A stretch of DNA of 64,000 nucleotides from the NCBI RefSeq assembly GCF_002236105.1, contig NZ_NIWU01000001.1, positions 1,302,001 to 1,366,000 on the forward strand. Reading direction: 5' to 3'. This DNA is from Pseudomonas umsongensis (GTDB lineage Bacteria > Pseudomonadota > Gammaproteobacteria > Pseudomonadales > Pseudomonadaceae). Positions 16,863 to 26,492 of the stretch are shown piece after piece; within the stretch, counting starts at the first letter, position 1, and every line of letters begins with the position of its first letter. The position numbers and the translations under genes are program-made. The notes under the pieces were generated by a model. The model was not told where the DNA came from and did not search any database. It saw only the letters and a program-made list of their open reading frames with translations.

Positions 16863-16947
16863 GTAGGAGCTGCCGCAGGCTGCGATCTTTTGATCTTGAT
16901 ATTGGAAGAAGCAAGATCAAAAGATCGCAGCCTGCGGCAGCTCCTAC
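16863..16947. repeat. long inverted repeat, class 'gtaggagctgccgcagg'
   Basis: Arms of ~35 bp (starting gtaggagctgccgcaggctg) match almost perfectly in inverted order around a 13-base centre. Further copies lie at 33391-33473 and, with the arms in the other order, at 36889-36957. It sits between convergent genes (anti-sigma factor and sensor kinase) and could form a very stable mRNA hairpin. Confidence 0.85.
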
Positions 16948-16961
16948 CGGGTGATGATGGA

Positions 16962-18260
16962 TCAGGGCGCTGTCGGCAACCACAGCCGAAACCGTGCCCC
17001 ACCCAACGGCGACGCTTGCACCGTCAACGTTCCACCCTGGGCTTCCAATGCCCGACGGCTGATTGCCAGCCCCAGGCCAAACCCGCCGGTGGCCCGATCC
17101 CGGCTGCGATCGAGTCGATAGAACGGTTCGAATATCCGCTCGCGCTCGTCATCCGGGATACCGATCCCGTCGTCGTCCACCCAGATCTCACAGCCTTTGG
17201 GGCACACCTGTACGCCTACCTGAATGCGCCTTTCGCAGTAGCGCATGGCGTTGCGCAACAGGTTTTGCAGGGCGCGGGCGGTCAGGCGTGGGTCGAGGCT
17301 AAAGCGTTCGAGCTGGCCGTGCAGCAACACGTCGATGACGATATCCGGCGATTGTTCTTCGTCGACGCTGCCCAGGATGCTGTCGATGAATTCATCCAGC
17401 GACACTTCGATAGGCTCCGGTAAACGCGCGGGGTTTTGCAGGCGGCTGTACGACAGCAATTCCAGCACCAGTTCGTCGAGCTCACGGATGTGATTGACCA
17501 ACCCCTGCAAGCGCTCGCGGCTGGTGGCGGGCAAATCATCGGAAAGGGCCAGGGCCAGGCCAAAATCCAGGCGGGTCAATGGCGTGCGCAACTCGTGGGA
17601 TACGGCGTTGAGCAGGTCCCGCTGCTGATTCAGCAGGTTTTCGATGTCGCCAGCCATCGTGTCGAAAACGTTGGCAAGACTGCCGATGTTGGAACTGGCG
17701 GCAATCTGCGTACGCTCGCTCAAGTGCCCCTTGCCGAAGCGTTCCGCCGCGCCCTTGAGCCGTTCCAGGTCACGCCAGTGCGGGCGCAGCCACAGCAACA
17801 GACAGGCGAGCATGGTCGCGCCGATCAGCACGTTGATGCTCCAGTACAACAGGCTGACGTCCATCGGGTCTGGCGGCACGACCATTTGCACCACGGTGCG
17901 CTCGTTCAGCGGTGCCACCGCCAGGGTGCGCCAGCCCCAGTCGCCAACGCGCACGACGTTTTCGCCGCGCTGCAAACGCTGCTGTTCTTCGCTCGACAAG
18001 CTGGCATCGTCAATGGCGCTGAGCACGATATGCAGCGGTTCGAATTCCTTGTCCATTTGCGCGGCCAAGGCTGGCCATTGTTCGCTCGGGACGGCCTTGA
18101 ACTGCCTGACCATGAGGGTTTGCAAACCACGCGAGTAGTCCAGGTTGTAGGTGATGAAGCGCTCGTGGAAGACCTTGATCACCAGGTCCGGCACGAGGTA
18201 GATCGCGGTGCTGAACGAAACGATGGTCACCAGGTACAGGCGAAAGAGGATTCTGAACAT
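16962..18260 (-). CDS. sensor histidine kinase (RstB-like; PA1438-type)
   Basis: 432 residues. An N-terminal span (LYLVTIVSFSTAIYLVPDLV), a periplasmic sensor of ~110 residues, a second span (YWSINVLIGATMLACLLLWL) and a HAMP linker lead to the H-box NAVSHELRTPLTR with His222. The ATPase boxes follow: LLRNAMRYC, VDDDGIGIPDDERERIFEPF and GGFGLGLAI. It is encoded four bases after the response regulator and divergent from an RND pump. In P. aeruginosa the PA1437/PA1438 pair sits beside mexMN in the same way. The ATG at 18260 begins at the first transmembrane segment. Upstream in-frame sequence overlaps the regulator and is not credible. Confidence 0.88.
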   Translation of the reverse strand: MFRILFRLYLVTIVSFSTAIYLVPDLVIKVFHERFITYNLDYSRGLQTLMVRQFKAVPSEQWPALAAQMDKEFEPLHIVLSAIDDASLSSEEQQRLQRGENVVRVGDWGWRTLAVAPLNERTVVQMVVPPDPMDVSLLYWSINVLIGATMLACLLLWLRPHWRDLERLKGAAERFGKGHLSERTQIAASSNIGSLANVFDTMAGDIENLLNQQRDLLNAVSHELRTPLTRLDFGLALALSDDLPATSRERLQGLVNHIRELDELVLELLSYSRLQNPARLPEPIEVSLDEFIDSILGSVDEEQSPDIVIDVLLHGQLERFSLDPRLTARALQNLLRNAMRYCERRIQVGVQVCPKGCEIWVDDDGIGIPDDERERIFEPFYRLDRSRDRATGGFGLGLAISRRALEAQGGTLTVQASPLGGARFRLWLPTAP

Positions 18261-18264
18261 CGTC

Positions 18265-18966
18265 TCAGCATTCCCACTCGGATCGACTGAACAGGTAACC
18301 CTTGCCCCACACGGTCTTGATCTTGCGAGCCTCGCCGGCATTGTCGTCGAACTTGCGCCGCAGCTTGGAGATGGCCACGTCCACCGAGCGGTCGGTGCCG
18401 TTGAACTCGATGCCACGCAGGCGTTGCAGGATCTGGTCGCGGCTCAACACTTCGCCAGCATGTCGGGCCAGCACCACCAGCAAGTTGTACTCGCCGCTGG
18501 ACATTTCCACCGGTTGCCCGCGCCAGGTCACCGTGCGCTCGGACAGATCGATGCACAGGTTGCCCATGAGGATCCGGTCATTGGCCGCCAATGGCTCGGC
18601 AAGGCTGCTGCGCCGTAGCAAGGTGCGCACACGGGCCAGCAGCACCCGGGGTTCGCAGGGTTTGGTGACGTAGTCGTCGGCGCCCATTTCCAGGCCCAGC
18701 ACCTGATCGTGGCTGTCGTCGCGGGCGGTGAGCATGAGGATCGGCAAGCTCGCTGAATCGGCGCGTAGCAGGCGGCAGACTTGCAAGCCATCGAGACCGG
18801 GCAGCATCAAGTCGAGGATCACCAGGTCCGGCGGTGTGAGCCGTGCGCGTTCGCGCACCTGATCGCCTCGACCGATTACGTTGACGGAGTAACCGTTGCG
18901 TTCCAGGTAGCTGGCGATCAGCTCGGCGAGTGCGGTGTCGTCTTCGACCAGGAGGATGTTGGGCAT
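18265..18966 (-). CDS. OmpR/PhoB-type response regulator (RstA-like; PA1437-type)
   Basis: 233 residues. The receiver has the acidic pair Glu8/Asp9, phospho-acceptor Asp52 in VILDLMLPGLDG and Lys in YVTKPCEP. The C-terminal winged helix has SSGEYNLLVVLARHAGEVLSRDQ and GTDRSVDVAISKLRRKF. The ATG at 18966 directly precedes the canonical receiver start MPNILLVEDD. It forms an operon with the kinase and is divergent from the RND genes at 19231, so control of that pump is the likely job. Confidence 0.9.
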   Translation of the reverse strand: MPNILLVEDDTALAELIASYLERNGYSVNVIGRGDQVRERARLTPPDLVILDLMLPGLDGLQVCRLLRADSASLPILMLTARDDSHDQVLGLEMGADDYVTKPCEPRVLLARVRTLLRRSSLAEPLAANDRILMGNLCIDLSERTVTWRGQPVEMSSGEYNLLVVLARHAGEVLSRDQILQRLRGIEFNGTDRSVDVAISKLRRKFDDNAGEARKIKTVWGKGYLFSRSEWEC

Positions 18967-19005
18967 GGGTGTTTCCAGAAATGCTGTGGTGCCGGTCAGG
19001 CCGCT

Positions 19006-19069
19006 TTCGCGAGCAGGCTCGCTCCCACAGGGAATGCATTTCAACTGTGGGAGCGAGCCTGCTCGCGAA
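19006..19069. repeat. compact REP doublet in the divergent promoter region
   Basis: Arms ttcgcgagcaggctcgctcc and its inverse flank only ~15 bp. It lies between the response regulator and the RND adaptor gene, so it sits inside or next to the divergent promoters, an unusual place because REPs usually lie at 3' ends. Confidence 0.8.
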
Positions 19070-19230
19070 GACGATCTGACAGGCGCAATAAAATTCATGG
19101 CCTGAAGGATATACGCCCTCACACACACCTGAGCAAAACCCTTACACAATTTCACACAGCACCAACAAAGCTTCACCGCTACCATCGCCGTCGCCCAGTA
19201 GGATGCTGGGGGTCACTATTGGGGTCATCC

Positions 19231-20388
19231 ATGTCAAAGAAACTGCTTGCCGGGCTCAGCCTGATCGCACTGGCGTTGACGCTGAGCGCGTGCGACAAGT
19301 CTTCGATCGCCGAAGAACAGCCGCCATTGGCCAGCGTTCGCATCGAAACCGTCGAAACCCGAGCGCTGTCGATCAGCAGCGAATTGACCGGGCGCATTGC
19401 CGCGCCGCGCATGGCCGAGGTGCGCGCCCGGGTCGCCGGCGTGGTGCTGCAACGGGCCTTTCGCGAGGGCAGCGACGTGAAAAAAGGCGAGGTGCTGTTC
19501 CGGATCGATCCGGCGCCGTTCAAGGCGGATCTCGATAGCGCCGAGGCGGTATTGCGCAAGGCCGAGGCCAACGCGTTCCAGGCGAAACTGCAAGAGCAGC
19601 GCTACGCCCAGTTGATTGACGACAAGGCCATCAGCGGCCAGGACTACGACAACGCCCGGGCCAACGCCCGGCAAACCGCCGCCGACGTGGCCGCCAGCAA
19701 GGCGGCGGTTGAACGCGCCCGGCTGAACCTTGGCTACGCCACGGTCACCGCGCCGATTTCCGGACGTATCGGTCGCGCGCTGGTCACCGAAGGCGCACTG
19801 GTCGGGCAAAACGAGACCACGCCTTTGGCGCTGATCCAGCAACTCGATCCGATCCACGCCGACCTGACCCAATCAACTCGCGAACTCAACGACCTGCGCC
19901 GGGCGTTCCGGTCCGGCCAATTGAAGGAAGTGGGCCAAGGCCAGGCCAAGGCCACCCTGATCCAGGACGACGGGAGCCTCTACCCGTTGCCCGGCAAGCT
20001 GCTTTTCACCGACATCACCGTCGACCCGGGCACCGGCCAGGTCATCCTGCGCAGCGAATTCCCCAACCCGGACCTCGACCTGCTGCCTGGCAGCTTCGTG
20101 CGCGTGCGCCTGGAGCAAGCCGTCAACCAGCAAGGCATCAGCGTGCCGCAACGGGCCATCCAGCGTGACAGCGCCGGCATCGCCCAGGTATTGCTGCTCG
20201 ACGCAGAGCAGCGCGTCAGCCAACAGCCGGTCGAACTGGGGCCGGTGCAGAACGACCGTTGGGTCGTCACGGGCGGGTTGAAGCCCGGCGACCGCATCGT
20301 CATCGAAGGCCTGCAACACGCCCGCCCCGGCGAAAAAGTGCAGGTCGACGACACCCCTCTTCCACTTGCCCAGGTTTCTGGCCAGTAA
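19231..20388 (+). CDS. mexM: RND efflux periplasmic adaptor lipoprotein (MexM-like)
   Basis: 385 residues. Lipoprotein signal with lipobox LSAC (Cys21), then membrane-fusion protein order: first barrel (ELTGRIAAPRMAEVRARVAGVVLQRAF), lipoyl half-motif, alpha-hairpin (QAKLQEQRYAQLIDDKAISGQDYDNARANA), second lipoyl (LNLGYATVTAPISGRIGRALVTEGALV) and C-terminal beta domain (quoted strings are landmarks). It links the RND pump to an outer-membrane channel. The pump gene follows by 15 bp, and no outer-membrane factor gene is present. The symbol rests on the pump-plus-two-component synteny, so treat it as probable. Confidence 0.85.
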   Translation: MSKKLLAGLSLIALALTLSACDKSSIAEEQPPLASVRIETVETRALSISSELTGRIAAPRMAEVRARVAGVVLQRAFREGSDVKKGEVLFRIDPAPFKADLDSAEAVLRKAEANAFQAKLQEQRYAQLIDDKAISGQDYDNARANARQTAADVAASKAAVERARLNLGYATVTAPISGRIGRALVTEGALVGQNETTPLALIQQLDPIHADLTQSTRELNDLRRAFRSGQLKEVGQGQAKATLIQDDGSLYPLPGKLLFTDITVDPGTGQVILRSEFPNPDLDLLPGSFVRVRLEQAVNQQGISVPQRAIQRDSAGIAQVLLLDAEQRVSQQPVELGPVQNDRWVVTGGLKPGDRIVIEGLQHARPGEKVQVDDTPLPLAQVSGQ

Positions 20389-20403
20389 GCAGGACGCTTG
20401 TTT

Positions 20404-23400
20404 ATGCCGCAGTTCTTTATCGATCGCCCGGTGTTCGCCTGGGTGGTCGCGCTGTTCATCCTGTTGGCCGGTGCCCTGGCCATTACGCAGTTGCCGGTGG
20501 CGCAATACCCCAACGTCGCACCGCCGCAAATCGAAATCTATGCCGTGTACCCCGGTGCGTCAGCGCAGACCGTGGACGAAAGCGTGGTCAGCCTGATCGA
20601 GGAAGAACTCAACGGCGCCGACCATCTGTTGTACTTCGAATCGCAGAGCAGCCTGGGCAGCGCCACGATCAAGGCCACTTTCCAGCCGGGCACCGATCCG
20701 GAAATGGCCCAGGTCGACGTGCAGAACCGCCTCAAGGTGGTGGAGTCGCGTCTGCCGCAGGCGGTGAACCAGCAAGGCTTGCAGGTGGAAAAAGTGTCCG
20801 CCGGCTTCCTGCTGTTGATCGCCCTCACCTCAAGCGACGGCAAGCTCGACGACGTGGCGCTCAGCGACTACCTGGCGCGCAACGTGATGAACGAGATCAA
20901 GCGCCTCGACGGCGTCGGCAAGGCGCAGCTGTATGGCGCCGAGCGCGCCATGCGCATCTGGATTGACCCGCGCAAGTTGATCGGTTTCAACCTGACCCCG
21001 GCGGATGTCAACGCCGCCATCGTCGCGCAAAACGCCCAGGTCTCAGCCGGCAGCATTGGCGATTTGCCGAGCCGCACGACTCAGGAAATCACCGCGACCA
21101 TCCTGGTCAAAGGCCAGCTGTCGAGCCCTGAAGAGTTCGCCGCCATCGTGCTCAAGGCCAACCCTGATGGTTCCACGGTGCGCATCGGCGATGTCGCGCG
21201 GGTCGAGATCGGCAGTCAGGACTACCAGTTTTCCACGCGCCTGAACGGCAAGCCGTCGACTGCCGTCGGCGTCCAGTTGTCACCGGGGGCCAATGCCCTG
21301 AACACCGCGACCCTGGTGCGGGCCAAGATGGACGAACTGTCGCGCTACTTCCCCGCGGGCGTCCAGTACACGATTCCTTACGACACCTCGCCTTTCGTCA
21401 AGGTCTCGATCACCAAGGTGGTCTACACCCTCGGCGAGGCGATGTTGCTGGTGTTCGCGGTGATGTTCCTGTTCCTGCAGAACATCCGCTACACCCTGAT
21501 ACCCACGCTGGTGGTGCCGGTGGCGCTGATGGGCACCTTCGCGACCATGTTGGCCCTGGGGTTTTCCATCAACGTGCTGACCATGTTCGGCATGGTGCTG
21601 GCCATCGGTATCCTGGTGGATGACGCGATCGTCGTGGTGGAGAACGTCGAGCGGATCATGGCCAGCGAAGGCCTGTCGCCCAGGGAGGCGACCCGCAAGG
21701 CGATGAAGCAGATCACCGGGGCGATCATCGGCATCACCCTGGTGCTGGTGGCGGTGTTCATTCCGATGGCCTTCATGCCGGGTTCGGTCGGGGTGATCTA
21801 CCAACAGTTCTCGCTGTCGATGGCCACCTCGATCCTGTTCTCGGCCTTCCTCGCCCTGACCTTGACCCCCGCGCTGTGCGCGACCTTGCTCAAACCGATT
21901 GCCCAAGGCGTACACCACGAGAAGACCGGATTCTTTGGCGGGTTCAACCGCCGCTTCGAGCGACTTACCGAGCGTTATCAGGGCTGGGTTGCCTATGCAT
22001 TGCAGCGCACCGGGCGTTACCTGTTGATCTACGCGGTGCTGCTGGTGGCCCTGAGCGTGTGTTTCATGCGCCTGCCCTCCTCGTTCCTGCCGGTGGAAGA
22101 CCAGGGCTACACCATCACCGACATTCAATTGCCACCCGGCGCGAGCAAGCACCGTACGGTGCAGGTGGTCGAGCAGATCGAAGCGCACAATGCCGGCGAA
22201 CCGGGCATCAGCGACAGCGTGGTCATTCTCGGTTTCAGCTTCTCCGGAAGTGGCCAGAACGCGGCGCTGGCGTTCAGTACGTTGAAGGATTGGTCCGAAA
22301 GAGGCGTCAAGGACTCGGCCGCTGCCATTGCCGACCGGGCCAACGCTGCCCTCAGCCAGATCAAGGATGCCATGGCGTTTTCGGTACTGCCGCCACCCGT
22401 CGATGGCCTGGGCACGTCCAGTGGCTTCGAATTTCGCTTACAGGATCGCGGCGGCCTCGGCCATGCCACGCTGATGCAGGCGCGCAGTGAATTGCTCGCG
22501 GCGGCTGAAAAGAGCCCGGTACTGATGAACGTGCGCGAAAGCGCCCTGGCCGAAGCGCCGCAAGTGCGGTTGGTCGTCGACCGTCAGCAGGCCAACGCTT
22601 TGGGCGTGTCGTTTGCCGACATCGGCAGCGTGCTCTCCACCGCGATCGGTTCGACGTACATCAATGACTTTCCCAACCAGGGGCGGATGCAACGGGTGGT
22701 GGTCCAGTCTGAAGGCGATCAACGCAGCCAGGTCGCCGATCTGCTGAAGATTCACGTACGCAACAACAACGGAAAAATGGTGCCTCTATCGGCCTTCACC
22801 CAGGCCGAATGGACCCAGGGCCCGGCGCAACTGACTCGTTACAACGGTTATCCGGCGATCAGCATCTCCGGCGAGCCGACACCCGGCCACAGCACCGGCC
22901 AGGCCATGGCGGAAATCGAACGGCTGGTGGCGCAAGGTCCGGCCGGATTGGGCCAGGAGTGGACCGGGCTGTCGTTGCAAGAACGTTTGTCCGGCAGCCA
23001 GGCGCCGATCCTGCTCGGTTTGTCGCTGTTGATCGTGTTCCTGTGCCTGGCGGCGTTGTACGAGAGCTGGTCGATCCCGACCTCAGTTTTGCTGGTGGTG
23101 CCACTGGGTGTACTCGGCGCAGTGCTCGCGGTGACACTGCGCGGCATGCCCAACGATGTGTTCTTCAAGGTCGGCCTGATCACCATCATCGGCCTGTCGG
23201 CAAAAAACGCGATCCTGATCATCGAATTCGCCAAGAGCCTGTACGACGAAGGCCACGATTTGATCGACGCCACCCTGCAAGCCGCACGCTTGCGCCTGCG
23301 GCCTATCGTCATGACCTCGCTGGCGTTCATCCTCGGCGTGGTGCCGTTGGCGATCGCGACCGGCGCCAGTTCAGCCAGCCAGCAGGCCATCGGCACCGGG

Positions 23401-23502
23401 GTAATCGGCGGAATGATCTCCGCGACCCTGGCGGTGATATTCGTGCCGGTGTTTTTTGTGGTGGTGATGAAACGGGTGCGCAAGCGCCATAAAAACCTAT
23501 AA
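20404..23502 (+). CDS. mexN: HAE1-type RND multidrug efflux pump (MexN-like)
   Basis: 1032 residues, normal for the family. It starts with FFIDRPVFAWVVALFILLAG (TM1). The proton-relay aspartate pair is in GILVDDAIVVVENVER (TM4). Two large periplasmic loops and the C-terminal pseudo-repeat (GLITIIGLSAKNAILIIEFAK; RPIVMTSLAFILGVVPLAIATGA) are complete. It exports hydrophobic compounds using proton influx. ATG 20404 has AGGA nine bases upstream. As the operon has no OprM-type channel gene, it probably uses a channel encoded elsewhere. The MexN name is inferred from context. Confidence 0.9.
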   Translation: MPQFFIDRPVFAWVVALFILLAGALAITQLPVAQYPNVAPPQIEIYAVYPGASAQTVDESVVSLIEEELNGADHLLYFESQSSLGSATIKATFQPGTDPEMAQVDVQNRLKVVESRLPQAVNQQGLQVEKVSAGFLLLIALTSSDGKLDDVALSDYLARNVMNEIKRLDGVGKAQLYGAERAMRIWIDPRKLIGFNLTPADVNAAIVAQNAQVSAGSIGDLPSRTTQEITATILVKGQLSSPEEFAAIVLKANPDGSTVRIGDVARVEIGSQDYQFSTRLNGKPSTAVGVQLSPGANALNTATLVRAKMDELSRYFPAGVQYTIPYDTSPFVKVSITKVVYTLGEAMLLVFAVMFLFLQNIRYTLIPTLVVPVALMGTFATMLALGFSINVLTMFGMVLAIGILVDDAIVVVENVERIMASEGLSPREATRKAMKQITGAIIGITLVLVAVFIPMAFMPGSVGVIYQQFSLSMATSILFSAFLALTLTPALCATLLKPIAQGVHHEKTGFFGGFNRRFERLTERYQGWVAYALQRTGRYLLIYAVLLVALSVCFMRLPSSFLPVEDQGYTITDIQLPPGASKHRTVQVVEQIEAHNAGEPGISDSVVILGFSFSGSGQNAALAFSTLKDWSERGVKDSAAAIADRANAALSQIKDAMAFSVLPPPVDGLGTSSGFEFRLQDRGGLGHATLMQARSELLAAAEKSPVLMNVRESALAEAPQVRLVVDRQQANALGVSFADIGSVLSTAIGSTYINDFPNQGRMQRVVVQSEGDQRSQVADLLKIHVRNNNGKMVPLSAFTQAEWTQGPAQLTRYNGYPAISISGEPTPGHSTGQAMAEIERLVAQGPAGLGQEWTGLSLQERLSGSQAPILLGLSLLIVFLCLAALYESWSIPTSVLLVVPLGVLGAVLAVTLRGMPNDVFFKVGLITIIGLSAKNAILIIEFAKSLYDEGHDLIDATLQAARLRLRPIVMTSLAFILGVVPLAIATGASSASQQAIGTGVIGGMISATLAVIFVPVFFVVVMKRVRKRHKNL

Positions 23503-23515
23503 CCAACACCACCCC

Positions 23516-23539
23516 TGTAGGAGCGAGCATGCTCCTACA
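23516..23539. repeat. single REP-like palindrome
   Basis: tgtaggagcgagcatgctcc followed by taca forms a short perfect hairpin 14 bp after the pump stop codon. It looks like one REP arm whose partner was lost. Confidence 0.7.
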
Positions 23540-23586
23540 TATTTCCTGCGCTATGGTGCACTGACGCCCTGCCACAGTGAGCCTCC

Positions 23587-24228
23587 ATGCCCTACCTCAC
23601 TCACACCCACCCTCGCCTGTCCGCCGCCGTCACCTTCGGCATCGCGGCTGGCATCCTGGTTCCGGCCGACTCGATCATCAGCAAAATTCTTATCGGCTGG
23701 AACGTCGGGGTCTGGACCTATCTGCTGCTGATGTTCTGGCTCATCGTGCGCTCCAAGGCGACCGATGTGAAACGCATCGCCGATATCGAAGACGAAAACG
23801 CCGGGCTGGTGCTATTCGTGGTGTGCATCGCAGCGATTGCCAGCCTGGCGACCATCGCCTTCGAACTGGCCGGCAGCAAAGACCTGGAAACCTCCCGCAA
23901 GCTGCTGCACTACAGCTTCACCGCATTGACTGTCATCGGTTCATGGTTGCTGATCGGGGTGATTTTCAGCGTGCACTATGCGCGGCTGTATTACACCTGG
24001 AATGGCAAAGAACCTGCACTGCGTTTTGCCGAAGGCTTGACCACACCCAACTATTGGGACTTCCTGTATTTCTCGTTCACCATCGGCGTGGCAGTGCAGA
24101 CTTCGGATGTCGGCGTGGCCACCCGGGAGATGCGTAAGATTGTCCTGGCGCAGTCGTTGATAGGCTTTTTGTTCAACACGGCGATATTGGGGTTTTCGGT
24201 CAATATCGCCGCCGGGTTGTTTGGCTGA
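23587..24228 (+). CDS. DUF1345 family inner-membrane protein
   Basis: 213 residues with about five hydrophobic spans. The C-terminal half has the DUF1345 pattern: [23 protein letters not shown], then [22 protein letters not shown] (landmarks). The FSFTIG...QTSD segment resembles the pore-loop region of potassium-channel-like proteins, but no function has been settled for this family. It is monocistronic. Confidence 0.8.
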   Translation: MPYLTHTHPRLSAAVTFGIAAGILVPADSIISKILIGWNVGVWTYLLLMFWLIVRSKATDVKRIADIEDENAGLVLFVVCIAAIASLATIAFELAGSKDLETSRKLLHYSFTALTVIGSWLLIGVIFSVHYARLYYTWNGKEPALRFAEGLTTPNYWDFLYFSFTIGVAVQTSDVGVATREMRKIVLAQSLIGFLFNTAILGFSVNIAAGLFG

Positions 24229-24457
24229 CGTTGCCTTACTCCGTCGTTATCTCGCTAACCAGGGCGATCTCTCCGCGCTGGCGTTTCATACGTCGGCAAC
24301 CCGCCTGACAGACGCAGATGACCCCACATAACGGGCTCGACCTCCTTTATCGCTGGGCTCGGCCCGGTTGAGTGCATTGGCCTGACCTCCATCCGTCGAC
24401 ATTCTTCACTTGATGATCATCCCGACCCTTGACGAACGATTGGTTTTTGGTGTTTCC

Positions 24458-24471
24458 TGAAACCGGTTTCA
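24458..24471. promoter_or_regulatory. PtxS operator upstream of ptxS
   Basis: The perfect 14-bp palindrome TGAAACCGGTTTCA is identical to the published PtxS operator. It lies 47 bp upstream of the ptxS start and indicates autoregulation. A second exact copy precedes kguE. Confidence 0.9.
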
Positions 24472-24518
24472 GCGCCATGCGCCAAACCCAATAAATCCAA
24501 TAACAAGGTTTTCAGACC

Positions 24519-25544
24519 GTGAACGATTTCTCCGCCGCCCAGCGCAGCCGCGTGACCATGCTTGATGTCGCTGAACACGCCAAGGTGTCCAAAGCCAGCG
24601 TGTCGCGCTTCATCGGCGAGGATCGCGCCCTGCTCTCCGATGCCATTGCCCAGCGCATCGAGCAGGCCATTGCCGAACTGGGCTACCGCCCGAACCAGAT
24701 GGCCCGCGGTCTTAAGCGCGGCCGCACGCGCCTGATCGGCATGTTGGTGGCCGACATCCGCAACCCTTATTCGATTGCCGTGATGCACGGGGTAGAAACC
24801 GCCTGCCGTCAGCACGGCTACAGCCTGGTGGTGTGCAACACCGACCGTGACGACGAGCAGGAACGCCAGCACCTGGCGCTGCTGCGTTCGTACAACATCG
24901 AAGGCCTGATCGTGAACACCCTCGGCCATCACCGCGACGAATTGCACGAACTGCATCGGGAAATGCCGCTGGTATTGGTGGATCGCAAGGTGGAGCACCT
25001 CGAGAGTGACATGGTAGGGCTGGACAACCCAGCAGCCGTCGACATGGCCCTTACCCATCTTGAAGAACGCGGTTACCGCGACGTGCTGCTGGTGACCGAA
25101 CCCTTTGACGGCACCAGCTCGCGGATCGAACGTGTCAGCAGCTTCAAGGCGATGATCGAGCAGCGGCCCGCGCTTCGCGGGGCCATCACTGAGACCGGCA
25201 GCGAGCTGACTGCCAATCTGAAAACCTTTCTCGACACGCCAGGGCCCGGTCCCAAAGCGCTGTTTTGCGCGAATGGGATTGCGGCGTTGGCCAGCACCCA
25301 TTCATTGCGCGAACTCAACTGCCACCTGTTCGCGGATGTCGGCCTGATCGCCCTCGATGACCTGGATTGGTACCCCCTGGTGGGTAGCGGCATCACCGCC
25401 CTCGCCCAACCGACCACCGAAATTGGCGCCAGTGCGTTTGAGTGTTTGCTCAAGCGTTTGCGGGGGGATGATGGTGCGGTGCGGACCTTGGATTTTTCGG
25501 CGAGATTGATTGTGCGGGGATCGACACTTGGAGATCTTCGGTGA
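24519..25544 (+). CDS. ptxS: LacI-family repressor of 2-ketogluconate genes, PtxS
   Basis: 341 residues. The LacI HTH is VTMLDVAEHAKVSKASVSRFIGED with hinge RPNQMARGLKRGRTR. A periplasmic-binding-protein-like effector domain follows, with GLIVNTLGHH, LVDRKVE and IALDDLDWYPLVGSGITALAQP. In Pseudomonas PtxS binds 2-ketogluconate and releases its operators. Both operators are present here, one before ptxS and one before kguE. The start is GTG at 24519 with AAGG ten bases upstream. ATG 24558 begins right at the HTH and is less likely. Confidence 0.95.
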   Translation: MNDFSAAQRSRVTMLDVAEHAKVSKASVSRFIGEDRALLSDAIAQRIEQAIAELGYRPNQMARGLKRGRTRLIGMLVADIRNPYSIAVMHGVETACRQHGYSLVVCNTDRDDEQERQHLALLRSYNIEGLIVNTLGHHRDELHELHREMPLVLVDRKVEHLESDMVGLDNPAAVDMALTHLEERGYRDVLLVTEPFDGTSSRIERVSSFKAMIEQRPALRGAITETGSELTANLKTFLDTPGPGPKALFCANGIAALASTHSLRELNCHLFADVGLIALDDLDWYPLVGSGITALAQPTTEIGASAFECLLKRLRGDDGAVRTLDFSARLIVRGSTLGDLR

Positions 25545-25557
25545 TTGTTCCGGCCTC

Positions 25558-25647
25558 ATCGCGAGCAGGCTCGCTCCCACAGGGAACCCGGTGTACGCGC
25601 AATTTTTGTACAACACAAAACCCTGTTGGAGCGGGCCTGCTCGAGAT
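25558..25647. repeat. REPIN between ptxS and the kgu operon
   Basis: Arms tcgcgagcaggctcgctccc and a slightly degraded inverse (ttggagcgggcctgctcgag) surround a ~40-bp core. It starts 13 bp after the ptxS stop and ends ~35 bp before the kgu operator. Confidence 0.75.
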
Positions 25648-25681
25648 GGCGCCCTAAAGATCGATATTTTTTGAACAAAAA

Positions 25682-25695
25682 TGAAACCGGTTTCA
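25682..25695. promoter_or_regulatory. PtxS operator upstream of kguE
   Basis: A second exact TGAAACCGGTTTCA palindrome, 15 bp before the kguE ATG, positioned to block initiation of kguEKTD. Confidence 0.92.
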
Positions 25696-25709
25696 GAGGT
25701 AGAAAAACA

Positions 25710-26492
25710 ATGAATACACCCGCCGTTTCCATCAGCCTCTCCAGCTACGGTGCCGATCTTGTGCGCCAACGTGGCCAGGGCAGTTTTATCGAAATACTGG
25801 CCGCTGCCGGAGCCTCGCGAATTGAGTGGCGCGAAGAGCTACTGACCAACGAGGACCCCGCTCAACTGGCCATTGCCTCTCAAGCCGAGGGTCTGGAGAG
25901 CGTGTATTCCTCGCCGATTGAGCTGTGGCTGGCGGGTCAATCCAAACCCAACCCTGAACTGATTGCCGCCCTGCAACGGGCCCAGGCTTTTGGCGCCAAA
26001 TGGCTAAAAGTGTCGCTGGGCTATTTCACCGACAACAGCGATCTGCAAACCCTCGCCCGGCTACTGCGCGAGAATGCCGTGCAGTTGCTGGTGGAAAACG
26101 ACCAGACCCTGCACGGCGGTCGCATCGAGCCCTTCCAGCGCTTTTTCGCGCAAGTCGAGCAGCACAGCCTGCCAATCAGGATGACCTTCGATATCGGCAA
26201 TTGGCACTGGCAGGACCAGTCGCCAGCGAGCGCTGCGCGATTGCTCGGGCGCCATGTGGACTATGTGCACTGCAAAGCGGTGACCCGTCGCACCGACGGC
26301 AAGCTGGTCGCCATACCGCCCGCCGCCAGCGACCTGCAACAGTGGGAACACCTGCTGCGGCACATGGCACAAGGTGTCATGCGCGCGGCGGAATACCCGT
26401 TGCAAGGCGATGACCTGGTGCAGTTGACCCGCGAACACGTCGCCGCTCTCGCCCATCTGGGCCAGCCGCAGCGGGAGAATGCACATGTCTGA
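25710..26492 (+). CDS. kguE: 2-ketogluconate operon epimerase-like protein KguE
   Basis: 260 residues with a xylose-isomerase-like TIM-barrel pattern: [31 protein letters not shown] and VHCKAV carry the acidic and His metal-site residues. It is the first gene of the operon. The role in 2-ketogluconate use is known by operon membership rather than by a settled reaction. The ATG at 25710 follows the PtxS operator, and AGAGGTAG lies upstream. The end overlaps kguK by eight bases. Confidence 0.9.
   Translation: MNTPAVSISLSSYGADLVRQRGQGSFIEILAAAGASRIEWREELLTNEDPAQLAIASQAEGLESVYSSPIELWLAGQSKPNPELIAALQRAQAFGAKWLKVSLGYFTDNSDLQTLARLLRENAVQLLVENDQTLHGGRIEPFQRFFAQVEQHSLPIRMTFDIGNWHWQDQSPASAARLLGRHVDYVHCKAVTRRTDGKLVAIPPAASDLQQWEHLLRHMAQGVMRAAEYPLQGDDLVQLTREHVAALAHLGQPQRENAHV

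Noticed and set aside
16863..16947. Long inverted repeats as insertion-sequence ends
   Set aside because: No transposase gene or target-site duplication is nearby. Three similar copies at gene ends fit a small dispersed palindromic repeat.
21280..22188. 303-codon open frame on the minus strand inside the pump gene
   Set aside because: His/Gln/Arg-rich low-complexity product, typical of an antisense shadow of a GC-rich gene.
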